Below are positions 25,868 through 34,613 of a stretch of 64,000 nt of DNA, one piece after another. This DNA is from Pseudomonas gingeri (GTDB lineage: Bacteria; Pseudomonadota; Gammaproteobacteria; Pseudomonadales; Pseudomonadaceae). Each line of letters begins with the position of its first letter. Position 1 is the first letter of the stretch. Where the stretch lies: positions 1 through 64,000 of the forward strand of contig NZ_JACAPR010000028.1 of the NCBI RefSeq assembly GCF_013385635.1. Direction: 5' to 3'. Under the pieces are notes generated by a model. That model worked only from the letters and a program-made list of their open reading frames with translations. It had not been told where the DNA came from and did not search any database. The translations under genes and the position numbers were made by a program.

Positions 25868-26650
25868 TTATACGAAACGCACGGACGCCGAGCCGATACC
25901 GCCGAGGCTCATGCGCAATTGGTCGCCGGGCTTGACCGGCACCATGGCCGCCAGCGAACCGGAAAGAATCACCTCGCCACGCTTGAGGCCGATGCCCAGG
26001 CGCCCGAGGGTGTTGGCCAGCCAGACCACGGCATTGGCCGGGTGCCCGAGAGCAGCGGCGCCGGCACCGGTGGCGACGATCTCGCCGTTCTTTTCCAGGG
26101 TCATGCCGACACAGGCCAGGTCGACCTCATGGGGCGTGACACCCGCGTCACCGAGGACAAAGGCCCCGGCCGAAGCGTTGTCGGCGACGGTGTCCTGGAT
26201 GCGGATCTTCCAGTCGCGAATCCGCGAATCGACGATCTCGAAACAGGGCATCACATAGGCCGTCGCCCGCAGCACATCGGCCAGGGTCACCCCGGGACCG
26301 ACCAGGTCGTCCTTGAGCACGAAGGCGATTTCGCCCTCGGCCTTGGGCGCGATCAGGTCGGCGCAGGCGATGGATGCGCCATCGCCGTGGAGCATGCCAC
26401 TGAGCAGATGGCCGAAGTCCGGCTGGTCCACCCCCAGCATGTCCATCACCACTTGGCTGGTGACCCCGATTTTCTTGCCGATGACCCGCTCGCCGGCGTC
26501 CAGACGGGGCTGGAGCATCGCCAACTGAATCTGGTAGGCCTCCTCGACAGTCAGCTCCGGATGGCGCTCGGTCAGCGGGGCGATGGCCTCGGACTGGCTC
26601 AAGGCACGGTGCAGCTCGGCACCGAGTTGCTGGATAGACAGGGAATTCAT
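25868..26650 (-). CDS. 2-oxopent-4-enoate hydratase
   Basis: 260-residue hydratase (DmpE/XylJ/MhpD type) that adds water to 2-hydroxypenta-2,4-dienoate to give 4-hydroxy-2-oxovalerate. Diagnostic stretches are GKKIGVTSQVVMDMLGVDQP and DFGHLLSGML. Metal-binding acidic residues are in APKAEGEIAFVLKDD. ATG 26650 was preferred to the codons four residues upstream. It overlaps none of its neighbours but is spaced by only 8 nt from the dehydrogenase gene before it. Confidence 0.92.
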   Translation of the reverse strand: MNSLSIQQLGAELHRALSQSEAIAPLTERHPELTVEEAYQIQLAMLQPRLDAGERVIGKKIGVTSQVVMDMLGVDQPDFGHLLSGMLHGDGASIACADLIAPKAEGEIAFVLKDDLVGPGVTLADVLRATAYVMPCFEIVDSRIRDWKIRIQDTVADNASAGAFVLGDAGVTPHEVDLACVGMTLEKNGEIVATGAGAAALGHPANAVVWLANTLGRLGIGLKRGEVILSGSLAAMVPVKPGDQLRMSLGGIGSASVRFV

Positions 26651-26658
26651 GGCCGGCC

Positions 26659-28128
26659 TCACAAGCGCACGCAGATGTTGCGAAGTTCGGTGTAGAACTC
26701 CAGGGAATGCACACCGCCCTCACGGCCGATGCCCGACTGCTTGGCGCCGCCGAAGGCGGTACGCAGGTCGCGCAGGAACCACGAGTTGATCCAGCAGATG
26801 CCGACATCCAGCGCCGCGCCCATGCGGTGGGCGACTTGCAGGTTGCTGGTCCAGACGCTGGCAGCGAGGCCGTACCGGGTGGCGTTGACCAACTGCACCA
26901 CTTCATCCTCATCGTCGAACGGCGCGATATGGCAGCACGGACCGAAGATCTCTTCGCGGATCACCGCCGAAGTCTCGGCCAGACCGGTCCAGATGGTCGG
27001 CTGGATCCAGGCGCCCTCGGCCAGTTCCGCCGGCATCGGCGGGATGCCGCCACCGCTGATCACGGTGGCGCCGTCCTGCACGGCCTGGCGGTAGTAACCG
27101 AGGACCTTTTCCCGATGCCCGAGGGACACCAGCGGGCCCATGGTGGTGCCTTCGCCATGGGGGGCGCCGATACGCAGGGTCTCGACCTTGGCCTTGAGGG
27201 CCTGGACAAAACGCTCGAACAGCGGCCGCTGGACATACACCCGCTCGGTGCCGAGGCAGACCTGGCCACTGTTTTCAAAGGCCGAGCGGGCGATACCGGC
27301 CACCGCCTTGTCCAGGTCGGCATCGGCGAACACCACGCCGGCGTTCTTCCCGCCCAGTTCCAGGGATACCGGACGCAGGCCCTTGGCCGCGGCTTTCATG
27401 ATGATCTCGCCGGTACCGGTTTCGCCGGTAAAGGTGATGCCATTGACCTCGGGATGCGCGGTCAGGAAGGCCCCGGCCGAGTTTTCGCCAAAGCCATGCA
27501 CCACGTTGTAGACCCCAGCCGGCACGCCGGCATCGCGCATTACTTCACCGAGCAGGGTCGCGGTGGCCGGGGTTTCCTCTGAAGGTTTGACCACAACGGT
27601 ATTGCCACAGGCCAGGGCCGGACCGACTTTCCAGGTCATCAGCAGCAACGGCAGGTTCCACGGGCACACCACGGCGATCACGCCCCTGGGCGCACGCACC
27701 GCGTAGTTGACCGCCTTGCCGCCATCCGGGGTGTCCATGGTGAAGCTTTCGGTGGGCACGTTCTTGATCAGGTCGGCAAACACCTTGAAATTCGCCGCAC
27801 CACGGGGAATATCCAGGTGGCTGGCCAGCCCGTAAGGCTTGCCGGTGTCGGCGATTTCCGCGGCGATGAATTCTTCGGCCCGGCGCTCGATGCCTTCGGC
27901 GACCTTGTGCAGCAAGGCCACGCGCTGGGCCACGCTCAACTGGCCCCAGGGACCGCTCAAGGCCGCCCTGGCCGCCTTGACCGCGGCATCCACCTGGGCC
28001 TGGCCGGCCTCATGCACCGGGCCGATCAGGCTGTTATCGGCCGGGTTGCGGTTGTCGAAGGTGCGCACGCCCTCGACCCACTGGTTGCCGATGAAATTGT
28101 GAAACTCGCGCAGAGGCAGTTTGGACAT
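26659..28128 (-). CDS. 2-hydroxymuconic semialdehyde dehydrogenase
   Basis: 489-residue NAD+-dependent aldehyde dehydrogenase that oxidises 2-hydroxymuconic semialdehyde to 4-oxalocrotonate (DmpC/XylG group). It shows CPWNLPLLLMTWKVGPALA, the catalytic glutamate in SLELGGKNAGVVF and the catalytic cysteine in FENSGQVCLGTERV. ATG 28128 follows AAGGAAACTGATC. Its presence rather than a hydrolase shows that the ring-cleavage product is an aldehyde, i.e. the substrate is a catechol without a 3-alkyl or aryl group after decarboxylation. Confidence 0.93.
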   Translation of the reverse strand: MSKLPLREFHNFIGNQWVEGVRTFDNRNPADNSLIGPVHEAGQAQVDAAVKAARAALSGPWGQLSVAQRVALLHKVAEGIERRAEEFIAAEIADTGKPYGLASHLDIPRGAANFKVFADLIKNVPTESFTMDTPDGGKAVNYAVRAPRGVIAVVCPWNLPLLLMTWKVGPALACGNTVVVKPSEETPATATLLGEVMRDAGVPAGVYNVVHGFGENSAGAFLTAHPEVNGITFTGETGTGEIIMKAAAKGLRPVSLELGGKNAGVVFADADLDKAVAGIARSAFENSGQVCLGTERVYVQRPLFERFVQALKAKVETLRIGAPHGEGTTMGPLVSLGHREKVLGYYRQAVQDGATVISGGGIPPMPAELAEGAWIQPTIWTGLAETSAVIREEIFGPCCHIAPFDDEDEVVQLVNATRYGLAASVWTSNLQVAHRMGAALDVGICWINSWFLRDLRTAFGGAKQSGIGREGGVHSLEFYTELRNICVRL

Positions 28129-28130
28129 GA

Positions 28131-28850
28131 TCAGTTTCCTTCTTGTAAGCCATCTTGTAGGTACACGGCCGCCTCGGCATCGCCGGCGGTGAGGTAGTCC
28201 CACATGCGTTCGAAAATTCGTCCCGAGTTGGTGGCGCGGCGCTCGGTTTCGCCGGCACTCAGCACCGGTCCCGCGAGCCCTGCCGCCAGCAGTTGCAACT
28301 CGATGCGGGCGGCGTCCTCCAGGTACCAGTTGAGGGTCAGCGCCTCCACCAGCGAGCCGCCGACCACGATGGCGCCGTTGCCACGCATCACCAACGCGGG
28401 GTTACCGGCCAGTTGCTCGGCCAGGGCGGCGGCCTGGAGGTCGTCGCGCAGCAGTTGCGGGTCGTCCCACAACGGAATCGAGGAGTGGAAATAAGCGCCC
28501 ATGCCGTGCCGCGACTGCGGGGTCAGGCGGGCACAGGACAAGGTCATCACCTGGGCCGGCATGCTGCGGATCACCGCGCCGACCTCGGCCCGGCGCCGAT
28601 AGATCTGCTGATGGATACGCACTTCCCCGAGCACGCCGGCGGGCAGATCGGCGTCGATGGTCACCACCACGCCGTCCTCGCCCGGTGCGATCAGGCCCAT
28701 GGGCCTGGCGGCGCAGACCAGGAAATGCCCGGCATCCAGGCGCAGACTGCAATGCCCGTAGGCATGGGCCAGGCCGGAACGGGACAAGGCCCGGGCGGCC
28801 ATGCGCAGTTCGATCTGCTGGGCGCGGGTGGCGACAGGCGGCCGGCTCAT
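28131..28850 (-). CDS. Class II aldolase-fold decarboxylase (CmtD/DhbB-like)
   Basis: 239-residue protein of the class II aldolase/adducin fold. By context it is the 2-hydroxy-3-carboxymuconic semialdehyde decarboxylase of the CmtD/DhbB group, acting between ring cleavage and the dehydrogenase. Its ATG overlaps the dioxygenase stop (ATGA), and the dehydrogenase follows within 2 nt. The His-x-His and the later His that bind metal in class II aldolases appear as IRSMPAQ and MRGNGA here, while HAYGHCSLRLD near the N-terminus offers a histidine and cysteine. Either this subgroup uses other ligands or it is metal-independent. Confidence 0.72.
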   Translation of the reverse strand: MSRPPVATRAQQIELRMAARALSRSGLAHAYGHCSLRLDAGHFLVCAARPMGLIAPGEDGVVVTIDADLPAGVLGEVRIHQQIYRRRAEVGAVIRSMPAQVMTLSCARLTPQSRHGMGAYFHSSIPLWDDPQLLRDDLQAAALAEQLAGNPALVMRGNGAIVVGGSLVEALTLNWYLEDAARIELQLLAAGLAGPVLSAGETERRATNSGRIFERMWDYLTAGDAEAAVYLQDGLQEGN

Positions 28851-29710
28851 GACTTGAACTCCGGGATATCCGGCTTCGAACCCCAGGCGCAGAACGAAGT
28901 CAGTGCCAGCGGGAACTGCCGCGGATGGTGCGTGGCTTCCTGCTCGGGGGCGATGTGGCTGACCCCGGTGGAATACTCGTAGGTCATGCCGTCCGGCCCC
29001 TCGAAGTAGAGGAACACCGCGCCGGAGGTCGGATGCCGGCCCGGTCCGAAGAGGATCTTGATACCGCGCTCGCGCAGGAAGTAATAGGCGCGCATCACAT
29101 CGTCGATGCTCTCGACCTGATGGTTGATGTGCTGCACCCCCGGATGGGCCGAGGGAAACAGGGCGATCTTGTGGTGCACTTCATCGATGCGCAGCAGTGG
29201 CGCATCACCGATCCGGTCGCTGACCCGGGCATTCGCCAACTGGGTCCAGAACGCTTCGTCGCGCTTGGCGTTGGTGGTGCGCAGGCCGATATGGCTGAAA
29301 CCGGTGATGCCGGCATCCCGCGACGGAAAGTAGCGTCCGCCATAGGCATGGGGGGCGAGCACCAGTTCGATCTGGTTGCCGCTGGGATCACGGAAGTGAA
29401 TCAGTTCGGCGACCGCGCGCAACTCGGCTTCTTCGCGGCTGCCATGGCGTACGGCAAAACCGTTGTCTTCCAGCAGTTGCGCGGCGTGGTCGAGTTCGGC
29501 GCTGGAGTTGATTTCAAAGGCGGTGGTGGTTTCGGTGGGATCACCCTCGTAATAGCACAGGGTGTGGTCGCGACTGTCGGAGCGGAAGTACACCGCCCCA
29601 TTGGCGCTGCGGGCGACCTGCAAACCCAGCACCTGTGTGGCGTACTGGCGAGCCTGGTCGATATCCGCCGTGCCCAGACGCACGTAGCGGATGTCATGCA
29701 GATTGATCAT
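28847..29710 (-). CDS. Extradiol ring-cleavage dioxygenase, probable 2,3-dihydroxybenzoate 3,4-dioxygenase
   Basis: 287-residue type I (vicinal oxygen chelate) extradiol dioxygenase with two betaalphabetabetabeta modules. Likely Fe(II) ligands are His140 in GFSHIGLRTT, His194 in GVQHINHQVES and Glu245 in GMTYEYSTGV. The next gene is an aldolase-fold decarboxylase, as in cmtCD and dhbAB. With unsubstituted semialdehyde dehydrogenase downstream, this points to 3,4-cleavage of 2,3-dihydroxybenzoate rather than p-cumate. First gene of the operon; ATG 29710 has GAGGCATCCCTC upstream. Related extradiol substrates such as other carboxycatechols cannot be excluded. Confidence 0.8.
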   Translation of the reverse strand: MINLHDIRYVRLGTADIDQARQYATQVLGLQVARSANGAVYFRSDSRDHTLCYYEGDPTETTTAFEINSSAELDHAAQLLEDNGFAVRHGSREEAELRAVAELIHFRDPSGNQIELVLAPHAYGGRYFPSRDAGITGFSHIGLRTTNAKRDEAFWTQLANARVSDRIGDAPLLRIDEVHHKIALFPSAHPGVQHINHQVESIDDVMRAYYFLRERGIKILFGPGRHPTSGAVFLYFEGPDGMTYEYSTGVSHIAPEQEATHHPRQFPLALTSFCAWGSKPDIPEFKS

Positions 29711-29816
29711 GAGGGATGCCTCGGTATTATTTTTGTCTGGACACAATCCTCGCGCCCCGGCTTAAATAATCGAAGCTAATTCTATTTATTCAGACTATTT
29801 GATTTGGTTATAGAGC
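29711..29816. promoter_or_regulatory. Divergent promoter of the meta-cleavage operon and its LysR gene
   Basis: The 106-nt intergenic region is A+T-rich at 29761-29810 and contains GAAGCTAATTC, an imperfect inverted repeat, plus the direct near-repeats CTATTTATT and CTATTTGATT. These suit LysR binding near the regulator start. No clear -35/-10 pair was identified on either strand. Confidence 0.4.
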
Positions 29817-30719
29817 ATGCGCACCGACCTGAACCTGCTTCGCGTCCTGCTGGCGATCCACGAAGCCGGTAATGTCACCACGGCGGCCCAGCACCTGGGT
29901 ATGAGCCAACCGGCGGTCAGCGCCGCCCTCTCGCGCCTGCGCCATTCCCTGGGGGATGCGCTGTTCGTTCGTTCCGGCAGCCGCATGGAAGCCACGCCAC
30001 GGGCCCAGAGCATCATCGAGCGGACCCGCGAGGTGATCGATATCATCGACCGCGACATCCTCAGCAACCCGACCTTCGACCCATCCCGCAGTACCGACGA
30101 GTTCACCTTCTGCCTCAGCGAGGTTGGCGAAGTGGTGTTCCTGCCGACCTTGTTCGAGCACCTGCGCAAGGTCGCGCCCAAAGCGCGGATCCGCACCTTC
30201 GGCCTGTCGCCCAGGGACCTGGCCGAACACCTGCGCGAAGGCCGGGTGGACATGGTGCTGGGCTATTTCCCCGACCTCGATGCGCCGAACATCTACCAGC
30301 AGCGGTTGTTCTCCCACGACCTGGTGTGCCTGATCCGCCGCGACCATCCGATCCGGGACGAGCGTCTGTCGCTGGAGGACTTCTGCGCCCTCGAACACCT
30401 GCAGGTACGCGACGGCAGCCGTAGCCAGGAGATGTACGAAAGCCACCTGGCGGCGCTCGGGGTGGAGCGCAATATCGTCCTGCAGATGTCCCACTACATG
30501 AGCACCTCGGCGATCATCGAGCGCTCGGACCTGGTGGTGGTGCTGCCGCGCACGGTGGCCCGGCTGTATGCCGAGGATTCGGCGGTGCGGACCATCGAGC
30601 CGCCGGTCGACTTTCCCAGCTACGACCTCAAGCAGCACTGGCATGCGCGGTTCCAGAAGGACCCGCGGCATATGTGGTTGCGGCAGACGATTCGCGAGCT
30701 GTTCGTGCCTGAGGAATAG
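29817..30719 (+). CDS. LysR-family regulator of the meta-cleavage operon (NahR-like)
   Basis: 300-residue regulator of the NahR/NodD/LinR subgroup. It begins MRTDLNLLRVLLAIHEAGNV, with the helix-turn-helix TTAAQHLGMSQPAVSAALSRL and the SGSRMEATPRAQ segment typical of this group. It is divergent from the dioxygenase gene and by position activates the operon with an aromatic effector. The ATG at 29817 has only a weak ribosome site, common for autoregulated LysR genes. Confidence 0.9.
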   Translation: MRTDLNLLRVLLAIHEAGNVTTAAQHLGMSQPAVSAALSRLRHSLGDALFVRSGSRMEATPRAQSIIERTREVIDIIDRDILSNPTFDPSRSTDEFTFCLSEVGEVVFLPTLFEHLRKVAPKARIRTFGLSPRDLAEHLREGRVDMVLGYFPDLDAPNIYQQRLFSHDLVCLIRRDHPIRDERLSLEDFCALEHLQVRDGSRSQEMYESHLAALGVERNIVLQMSHYMSTSAIIERSDLVVVLPRTVARLYAEDSAVRTIEPPVDFPSYDLKQHWHARFQKDPRHMWLRQTIRELFVPEE

Positions 30720-31067
30720 GGAGTTTTGTGGTCGGACCCAGTCCTGTGGCGAGTGATGATCGTTCCCACGCTCCGCGTGGTAACGCCTCACGGGACGCTC
30801 TGCGTCCGCTCTTTGTGACGCGGAGCGTCACGGGCTGCATTCCCACGCGGAGCGTGGGGACGATCAAACACTTCGCGCCCCAGCGCGGGCAAGCCCGCTC
30901 GCCACAGTTCAGGTCACGGCTGACGCAGAAACATTTGGTATTAATTTGCCGTGCGCATCAATCCATTCTAAAAATGCACTTATCAAATCTATGAGGCTGC
31001 TTCAGTATCCCCGCCAATAAAAATCTGCACTGCGATGCAGGCCATAAAAGCGCTGGAGACCTTCAAG
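30720..31067. other. Intergenic region before the MHS importer
   Basis: About 350 nt between regulator and importer genes, occupied by the 110-bp repeat (30758-30866), one degraded REP arm (CGGGCAAGCCCGCTCGCCA, 30888-30906) and an A+T-rich stretch at 30935-31020 that is the likely promoter of the importer. Confidence 0.5.
30758..30866. repeat. 110-bp inverted-repeat element, copy C
   Basis: GATCGTTCCCACGCTCCGCG at the left, CACGCGGAGCGTGGGGACGA at the right, with nested blocks GGACGCTCTGCGTCC and TGACGCGGAGCGTCA. Closely matches the copies at 34506 and 61709. Confidence 0.87.
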
Positions 31068-32366
31068 ATGCACGCCTCGACACCGACCGCCACTTCTGCC
31101 CGTGCCAAGGCGGGCGCGGTATTTCGCGTTACCTCGGGTAACTTCCTCGAACAATTCGACTTCTTCCTGTTCGGCTTCTACGCCACCTATATCGCCGCCG
31201 CCTTCTTCCCCGCCAACAGTGAGTTCGCCTCGCTGATGATGACCTTCGCCGTGTTCGGCGCCGGCTTCCTCATGCGTCCGCTGGGCGCGGTGATCCTCGG
31301 CGCCTATATCGACGACGTCGGTCGGCGCAAGGGCCTGATCGTCACCCTGTCGATCATGGCCAGCGGCACCATCCTCATCGTCCTGGTGCCCGGCTACGAA
31401 AGCATCGGCCTGCTGGCTCCGGCCCTGGTCCTGGTCGGCCGCCTGCTCCAGGGTTTCTCCGCCGGTGCCGAACTGGGCGGTGTCTCGGTCTATCTGTCGG
31501 AGATCGCCACGCCGGGCCGCAAGGGCTTCTTCACCGCCTGGCAGTCCTGCAGCCAGCAAGTGGCCGTGGTCATCGCCGCCGCCCTGGGCTACGGGCTGAA
31601 CCAGTGGATGTCGGCCAGCACGGTCGCTGACTGGGGCTGGCGCATTCCGTTCCTGGTCGGCTGCATGATCGTGCCGTTTATCTTCCTGCTGCGCCGCAAC
31701 CTGGCGGAAACCGAAGAGTTCGCCAAGCGCAAGCACCGTCCGGGCATGCGCGAGGTGTTCAACACCCTGGCGCAGAACTGGGTGATCGTGGTCGCCGGGA
31801 TGCTGATGGTCGCGCTGACCACCACCGCCTTCTACCTGATCACCGTGTACGCGCCGACCTTCGGCAAGACCGTGCTGCACCTGAGCACCGCCGACAGCCT
31901 GCTGGTGACCTTGCTGGTGGGTGTCTCGAACTTCTGCTGGCTGCCCCTGGGTGGCGCCCTCTCCGACCGTATCGGCCGCCGTCCGGTACTGCTGACCATG
32001 TCCGGCCTGACCCTGGCCACGGCCTATCCGGCCTTGTCGCTGCTGGTCCAGGCGCCGACGTTCACCAGCATGCTGCTGGTGCTGCTGTGGTTCTCGTTCC
32101 TCTACGGCATGTACAACGGCGCAATGGTTGCCGCGCTGACCGAGATCATGCCGGCGGAAGTCCGCGTGGCCGGTTTCTCCCTGGCCTACAGCCTGGCCAC
32201 GGCGGTATTCGGCGGCTTCACCCCGGCGATCTCCACCGCCCTGATCCAATACACCGGAGACAAGGCCGCACCGGGATACTGGATGAGCTTCGCCGCGCTC
32301 TGCGCGCTGTGCGCGACGCTGTTTCTCTATCGCAAGGCCAGGATGCAGCTCCAGCCAGCGGTGTAG
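31068..32366 (+). CDS. MFS transporter of the citrate/tricarballylate:H+ symporter type
   Basis: 432-residue inner-membrane transporter of the metabolite:H+ symporter family, close to CitA/TcuC in length and motifs. It starts near FRVTSGNFLEQFDFFLFGFY, with GAYIDDVGRRKGLIVTLSIM and a second copy, SDRIGRRPVLLTMS, in the C-terminal half. ATG 31068 follows CTGGAG with good spacing; an ATG at 31035 is possible but has no ribosome site. Expected substrate is a tricarboxylate such as citrate. No tcuAB genes are near. Confidence 0.82.
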   Translation: MHASTPTATSARAKAGAVFRVTSGNFLEQFDFFLFGFYATYIAAAFFPANSEFASLMMTFAVFGAGFLMRPLGAVILGAYIDDVGRRKGLIVTLSIMASGTILIVLVPGYESIGLLAPALVLVGRLLQGFSAGAELGGVSVYLSEIATPGRKGFFTAWQSCSQQVAVVIAAALGYGLNQWMSASTVADWGWRIPFLVGCMIVPFIFLLRRNLAETEEFAKRKHRPGMREVFNTLAQNWVIVVAGMLMVALTTTAFYLITVYAPTFGKTVLHLSTADSLLVTLLVGVSNFCWLPLGGALSDRIGRRPVLLTMSGLTLATAYPALSLLVQAPTFTSMLLVLLWFSFLYGMYNGAMVAALTEIMPAEVRVAGFSLAYSLATAVFGGFTPAISTALIQYTGDKAAPGYWMSFAALCALCATLFLYRKARMQLQPAV

Positions 32367-32394
32367 CCCGGGTGTTTTTGGGGTGACTTCAAGG

Positions 32395-32492
32395 GCCTCT
32401 TCGCTGGCAAGCCCTGCTCCTGCAGGTTTCGGTTGAACATAAGACTCGTGTTCGACACCGATACTGTAGGAGCCTGGCTTGCCAGCGAAGAC
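32395..32492. repeat. Two REP units
   Basis: CTTCGCTGGCAAGCCCTGCT at the left and TAGGAGCCTGGCTTGCCAGC at the right are inverted REP arms separated by about 40 nt of unique DNA. They lie between the importer and the binding-protein gene. Confidence 0.8.
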
Positions 32493-32552
32493 GACGGACC
32501 AGGCACCACAGGCTCAAGCTCATTTTCCAATATCAAGAACAAGAGAAATCCG

Positions 32553-33323
32553 ATGAAAGCAGTGTTCCTGAAACTCGCCCTGATCGGCAGCCTGGCCCTG
32601 GGCAGTGTGGCCCAGGCCGAGGAAATCCGCGTGATGACTTCCGGCGGCTTTACCGCCGCCTACAAGCTGCTCGGTCCGAAATTCGCCGCCGACAGCGGCA
32701 ATACCCTCGACACCATTCTCGGCCCGTCCATGGGCAAGGCCCCGGAGGCGATCCCCAACCGGCTGGAGCGCGGTGAAAAGGCCGATGTGCTGATAATGGT
32801 CGGCTATGCCCTCGACGAATTGATCAAGCAAGGCAAGGTCATGCCCGGTTCACGGGTGGAACTGGCGGATTCGCGGATCGGCCTGGTGGTGCGCGAAGGC
32901 AGCGCCAAGCCGGCCATCGGCACCGAGCAGGAGCTCAAGGAGACCCTGCTCAAGGCCAAATCCGTGGCCTACTCCGACAGTGCCAGCGGCGTGTATATCC
33001 AGGACCAGCTGTTCAAGCGCCTGGGTATCGAAACACAGCTCAAGCCCAAGGCGACCATGGTGCCGAAGATCCCGGTGGCCTCGGTGGTCGCGACCGGCGA
33101 CTATCAACTGGGCTTCCAGCAGGTCAGCGAACTGCTGCCTGTGCCGGGAGTGACTTATGTCGGCAAGATCCCCGAGTCGGTACAATCGGTGACACGGTTT
33201 GCCGCCGGGATCCCGGTAGGCGCCGAGCACCCCGCACAGGCCAAGGCCTTGCTCGACTACCTCGCCGCGCCGGCAGCCCAGGCGACCGTGAAATCCACCG
33301 GGCTGGACTCCATTCCTCATTGA
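32553..33323 (+). CDS. Periplasmic substrate-binding protein, ModA-like
   Basis: 256-residue secreted binding protein with a signal peptide (MKAVFLKLALIGSLALGSVA, cleavage after QA). The mature part begins EEIRVMTSGGFTAAYKLLGP and has the type II periplasmic-binding fold of molybdate-binding ModA relatives. No ModB/ModC partners are nearby, so it is not a standard molybdate transporter component. It follows a citrate-type MFS importer and is convergent with a LysR gene. Proteins of this kind may act as solute scavengers or sensors; function unknown. Confidence 0.75.
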   Translation: MKAVFLKLALIGSLALGSVAQAEEIRVMTSGGFTAAYKLLGPKFAADSGNTLDTILGPSMGKAPEAIPNRLERGEKADVLIMVGYALDELIKQGKVMPGSRVELADSRIGLVVREGSAKPAIGTEQELKETLLKAKSVAYSDSASGVYIQDQLFKRLGIETQLKPKATMVPKIPVASVVATGDYQLGFQQVSELLPVPGVTYVGKIPESVQSVTRFAAGIPVGAEHPAQAKALLDYLAAPAAQATVKSTGLDSIPH

Positions 33324-33352
33324 CTTGTGGGTAGAAGCCTCCCGTAATCCGG

Positions 33353-33496
33353 CGCCCATACGGGCGCTATCGCTGGCCAGCCGGCTCCTACACAGGTTTG
33401 CAGGGTCATGATCGTACCCACGCTCCAGCGTGGGTACGATCAGACTCTGTGCTCGACACCATCCCCTGTAGGAGCCGGCTTGCCGGCGATGGCGGC
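33353..33496. repeat. REP arms around a fragment of the 110-bp element
   Basis: A REP arm (CGCTGGCCAGCCGGCTCCT, ~33371-33391), a short palindrome CGTACCCACGCTCCAGCGTGG inside 33411-33440 that is the terminal hairpin of the 110-bp family, and a second REP arm (TAGGAGCCGGCTTGCCGGCG, ~33470-33491) lie between two convergent genes. The compound hairpins may serve as a bidirectional terminator. Confidence 0.7.
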
Positions 33497-33526
33497 TCAA
33501 GGAACGCCACCGCATCAAGCCAACTC

Positions 33527-34432
33527 CTACCCGTGCGAAACCTTCATCTCGACAATCAGCCGCTCCAGCTCCAGCGCCGCCGGGGTCAATACCCGTCCTC
33601 GACGCTTGAGCAACCCGACCTTGCGCATCACCTCCGGCTCGACCAGCGGCACACTGGTGAGAATCGGATGCTCGCCAGCCACCGGCATCGCCATGGTCGG
33701 CACCGCCGCTATGCCCAGGCCGGCCTCCACCAGACCGATCATGGTGGTGACATGCCGGGTTTCACAGACTCCCGGCCTTGCTGCCTCAATCCCCACCAGC
33801 GCCTGGTCGAGCAGGAAACGATTGCCCGAGGTCTTGTCCAGACTGATGTAGTCCTGCTGGTACAGCTCGGTCCAGGTCACGCTGGCGCGCCCGGCCAACG
33901 GATGATCGCGGCGGCAGGCAACGACATAGCGCTCCTCGACCAGCAGCTCGAACTCGATTTCCGGCTGCAGGTTGCCGGTGAAACTCAGGCCGAAATCCGC
34001 CTCGCCACTGAGCACTGCGGCGTGCACGTCATTGGCGCTGGAGTCGAGAACCTTGACCTTGATCTTCGGGTACTGCCGGTGATAGTGGGCAACCACCTTC
34101 GGCATGAAGTAATAGGCGGCCGACGGCACACAGGCCACGGTGACATGCCCGAGGCGGGTCGAGGCCACATCGGTGATGCCCAGCAGCGCCAAATCGAGGT
34201 CGTCCAGCAGCCGCTCCACCGTCGGTGCGAAGGCCCGGCCGACCTGGGTCAGGCTGACCCGGCGGGTAGTGCGCTCGAACAGTCGCACGCCAAGAGCCTC
34301 TTCGAGCTTATCCACGCGTCGGCTCAGGGCCGGCTGGGAAATATTGATGGCCTGGGCCGCCTTGCGAAAACTGCCCTGCTCGACCACGGCGCGAAAAGCC
34401 TGCAGGTCGTTCAAATCGAAGTTGATGGCCAA
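33527..34432 (-). CDS. LysR-family transcriptional regulator
   Basis: 301-residue LysR regulator starting MAINFDLNDLQAFRAVVEQG, with the helix-turn-helix FRKAAQAINISQPALSRRVD and the TTRRVSLTQVGRAF stretch of the CynR/TsaR group. It is convergent with the binding-protein gene and has no obvious divergent partner, because the adjacent sequence is a repeat element followed by the end of the GNAT gene. Its target may be the transporter genes to its left. Confidence 0.88.
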   Translation of the reverse strand: MAINFDLNDLQAFRAVVEQGSFRKAAQAINISQPALSRRVDKLEEALGVRLFERTTRRVSLTQVGRAFAPTVERLLDDLDLALLGITDVASTRLGHVTVACVPSAAYYFMPKVVAHYHRQYPKIKVKVLDSSANDVHAAVLSGEADFGLSFTGNLQPEIEFELLVEERYVVACRRDHPLAGRASVTWTELYQQDYISLDKTSGNRFLLDQALVGIEAARPGVCETRHVTTMIGLVEAGLGIAAVPTMAMPVAGEHPILTSVPLVEPEVMRKVGLLKRRGRVLTPAALELERLIVEMKVSHG

Positions 34433-34505
34433 GGGGCTTACTCATCGGACACTGATTGATCAGTTTAACGCATGAGTTGCTCACATAGATGCAGACACCA
34501 CTACT

Positions 34506-34613
34506 GATCGTTCCCACGCTCCGCGTGGGAACGCCTCTCAGGACGCTCTGCGTCCGCTCTTGTGACGCAGAGCGTCACGGGCTGCATGCCCACGCGGAGC
34601 GTGGGAACGATCA
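34506..34613. repeat. 110-bp inverted-repeat element, copy D
   Basis: GATCGTTCCCACGCTCCGCG to GCGGAGCGTGGGAACGATCA, almost perfectly self-complementary at its ends, with internal GGACGCTCTGCGTCC and TGACGCAGAGCGTCA. Its right end touches the stop codon of the GNAT gene, so it may work as that operon's terminator. Confidence 0.88.
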
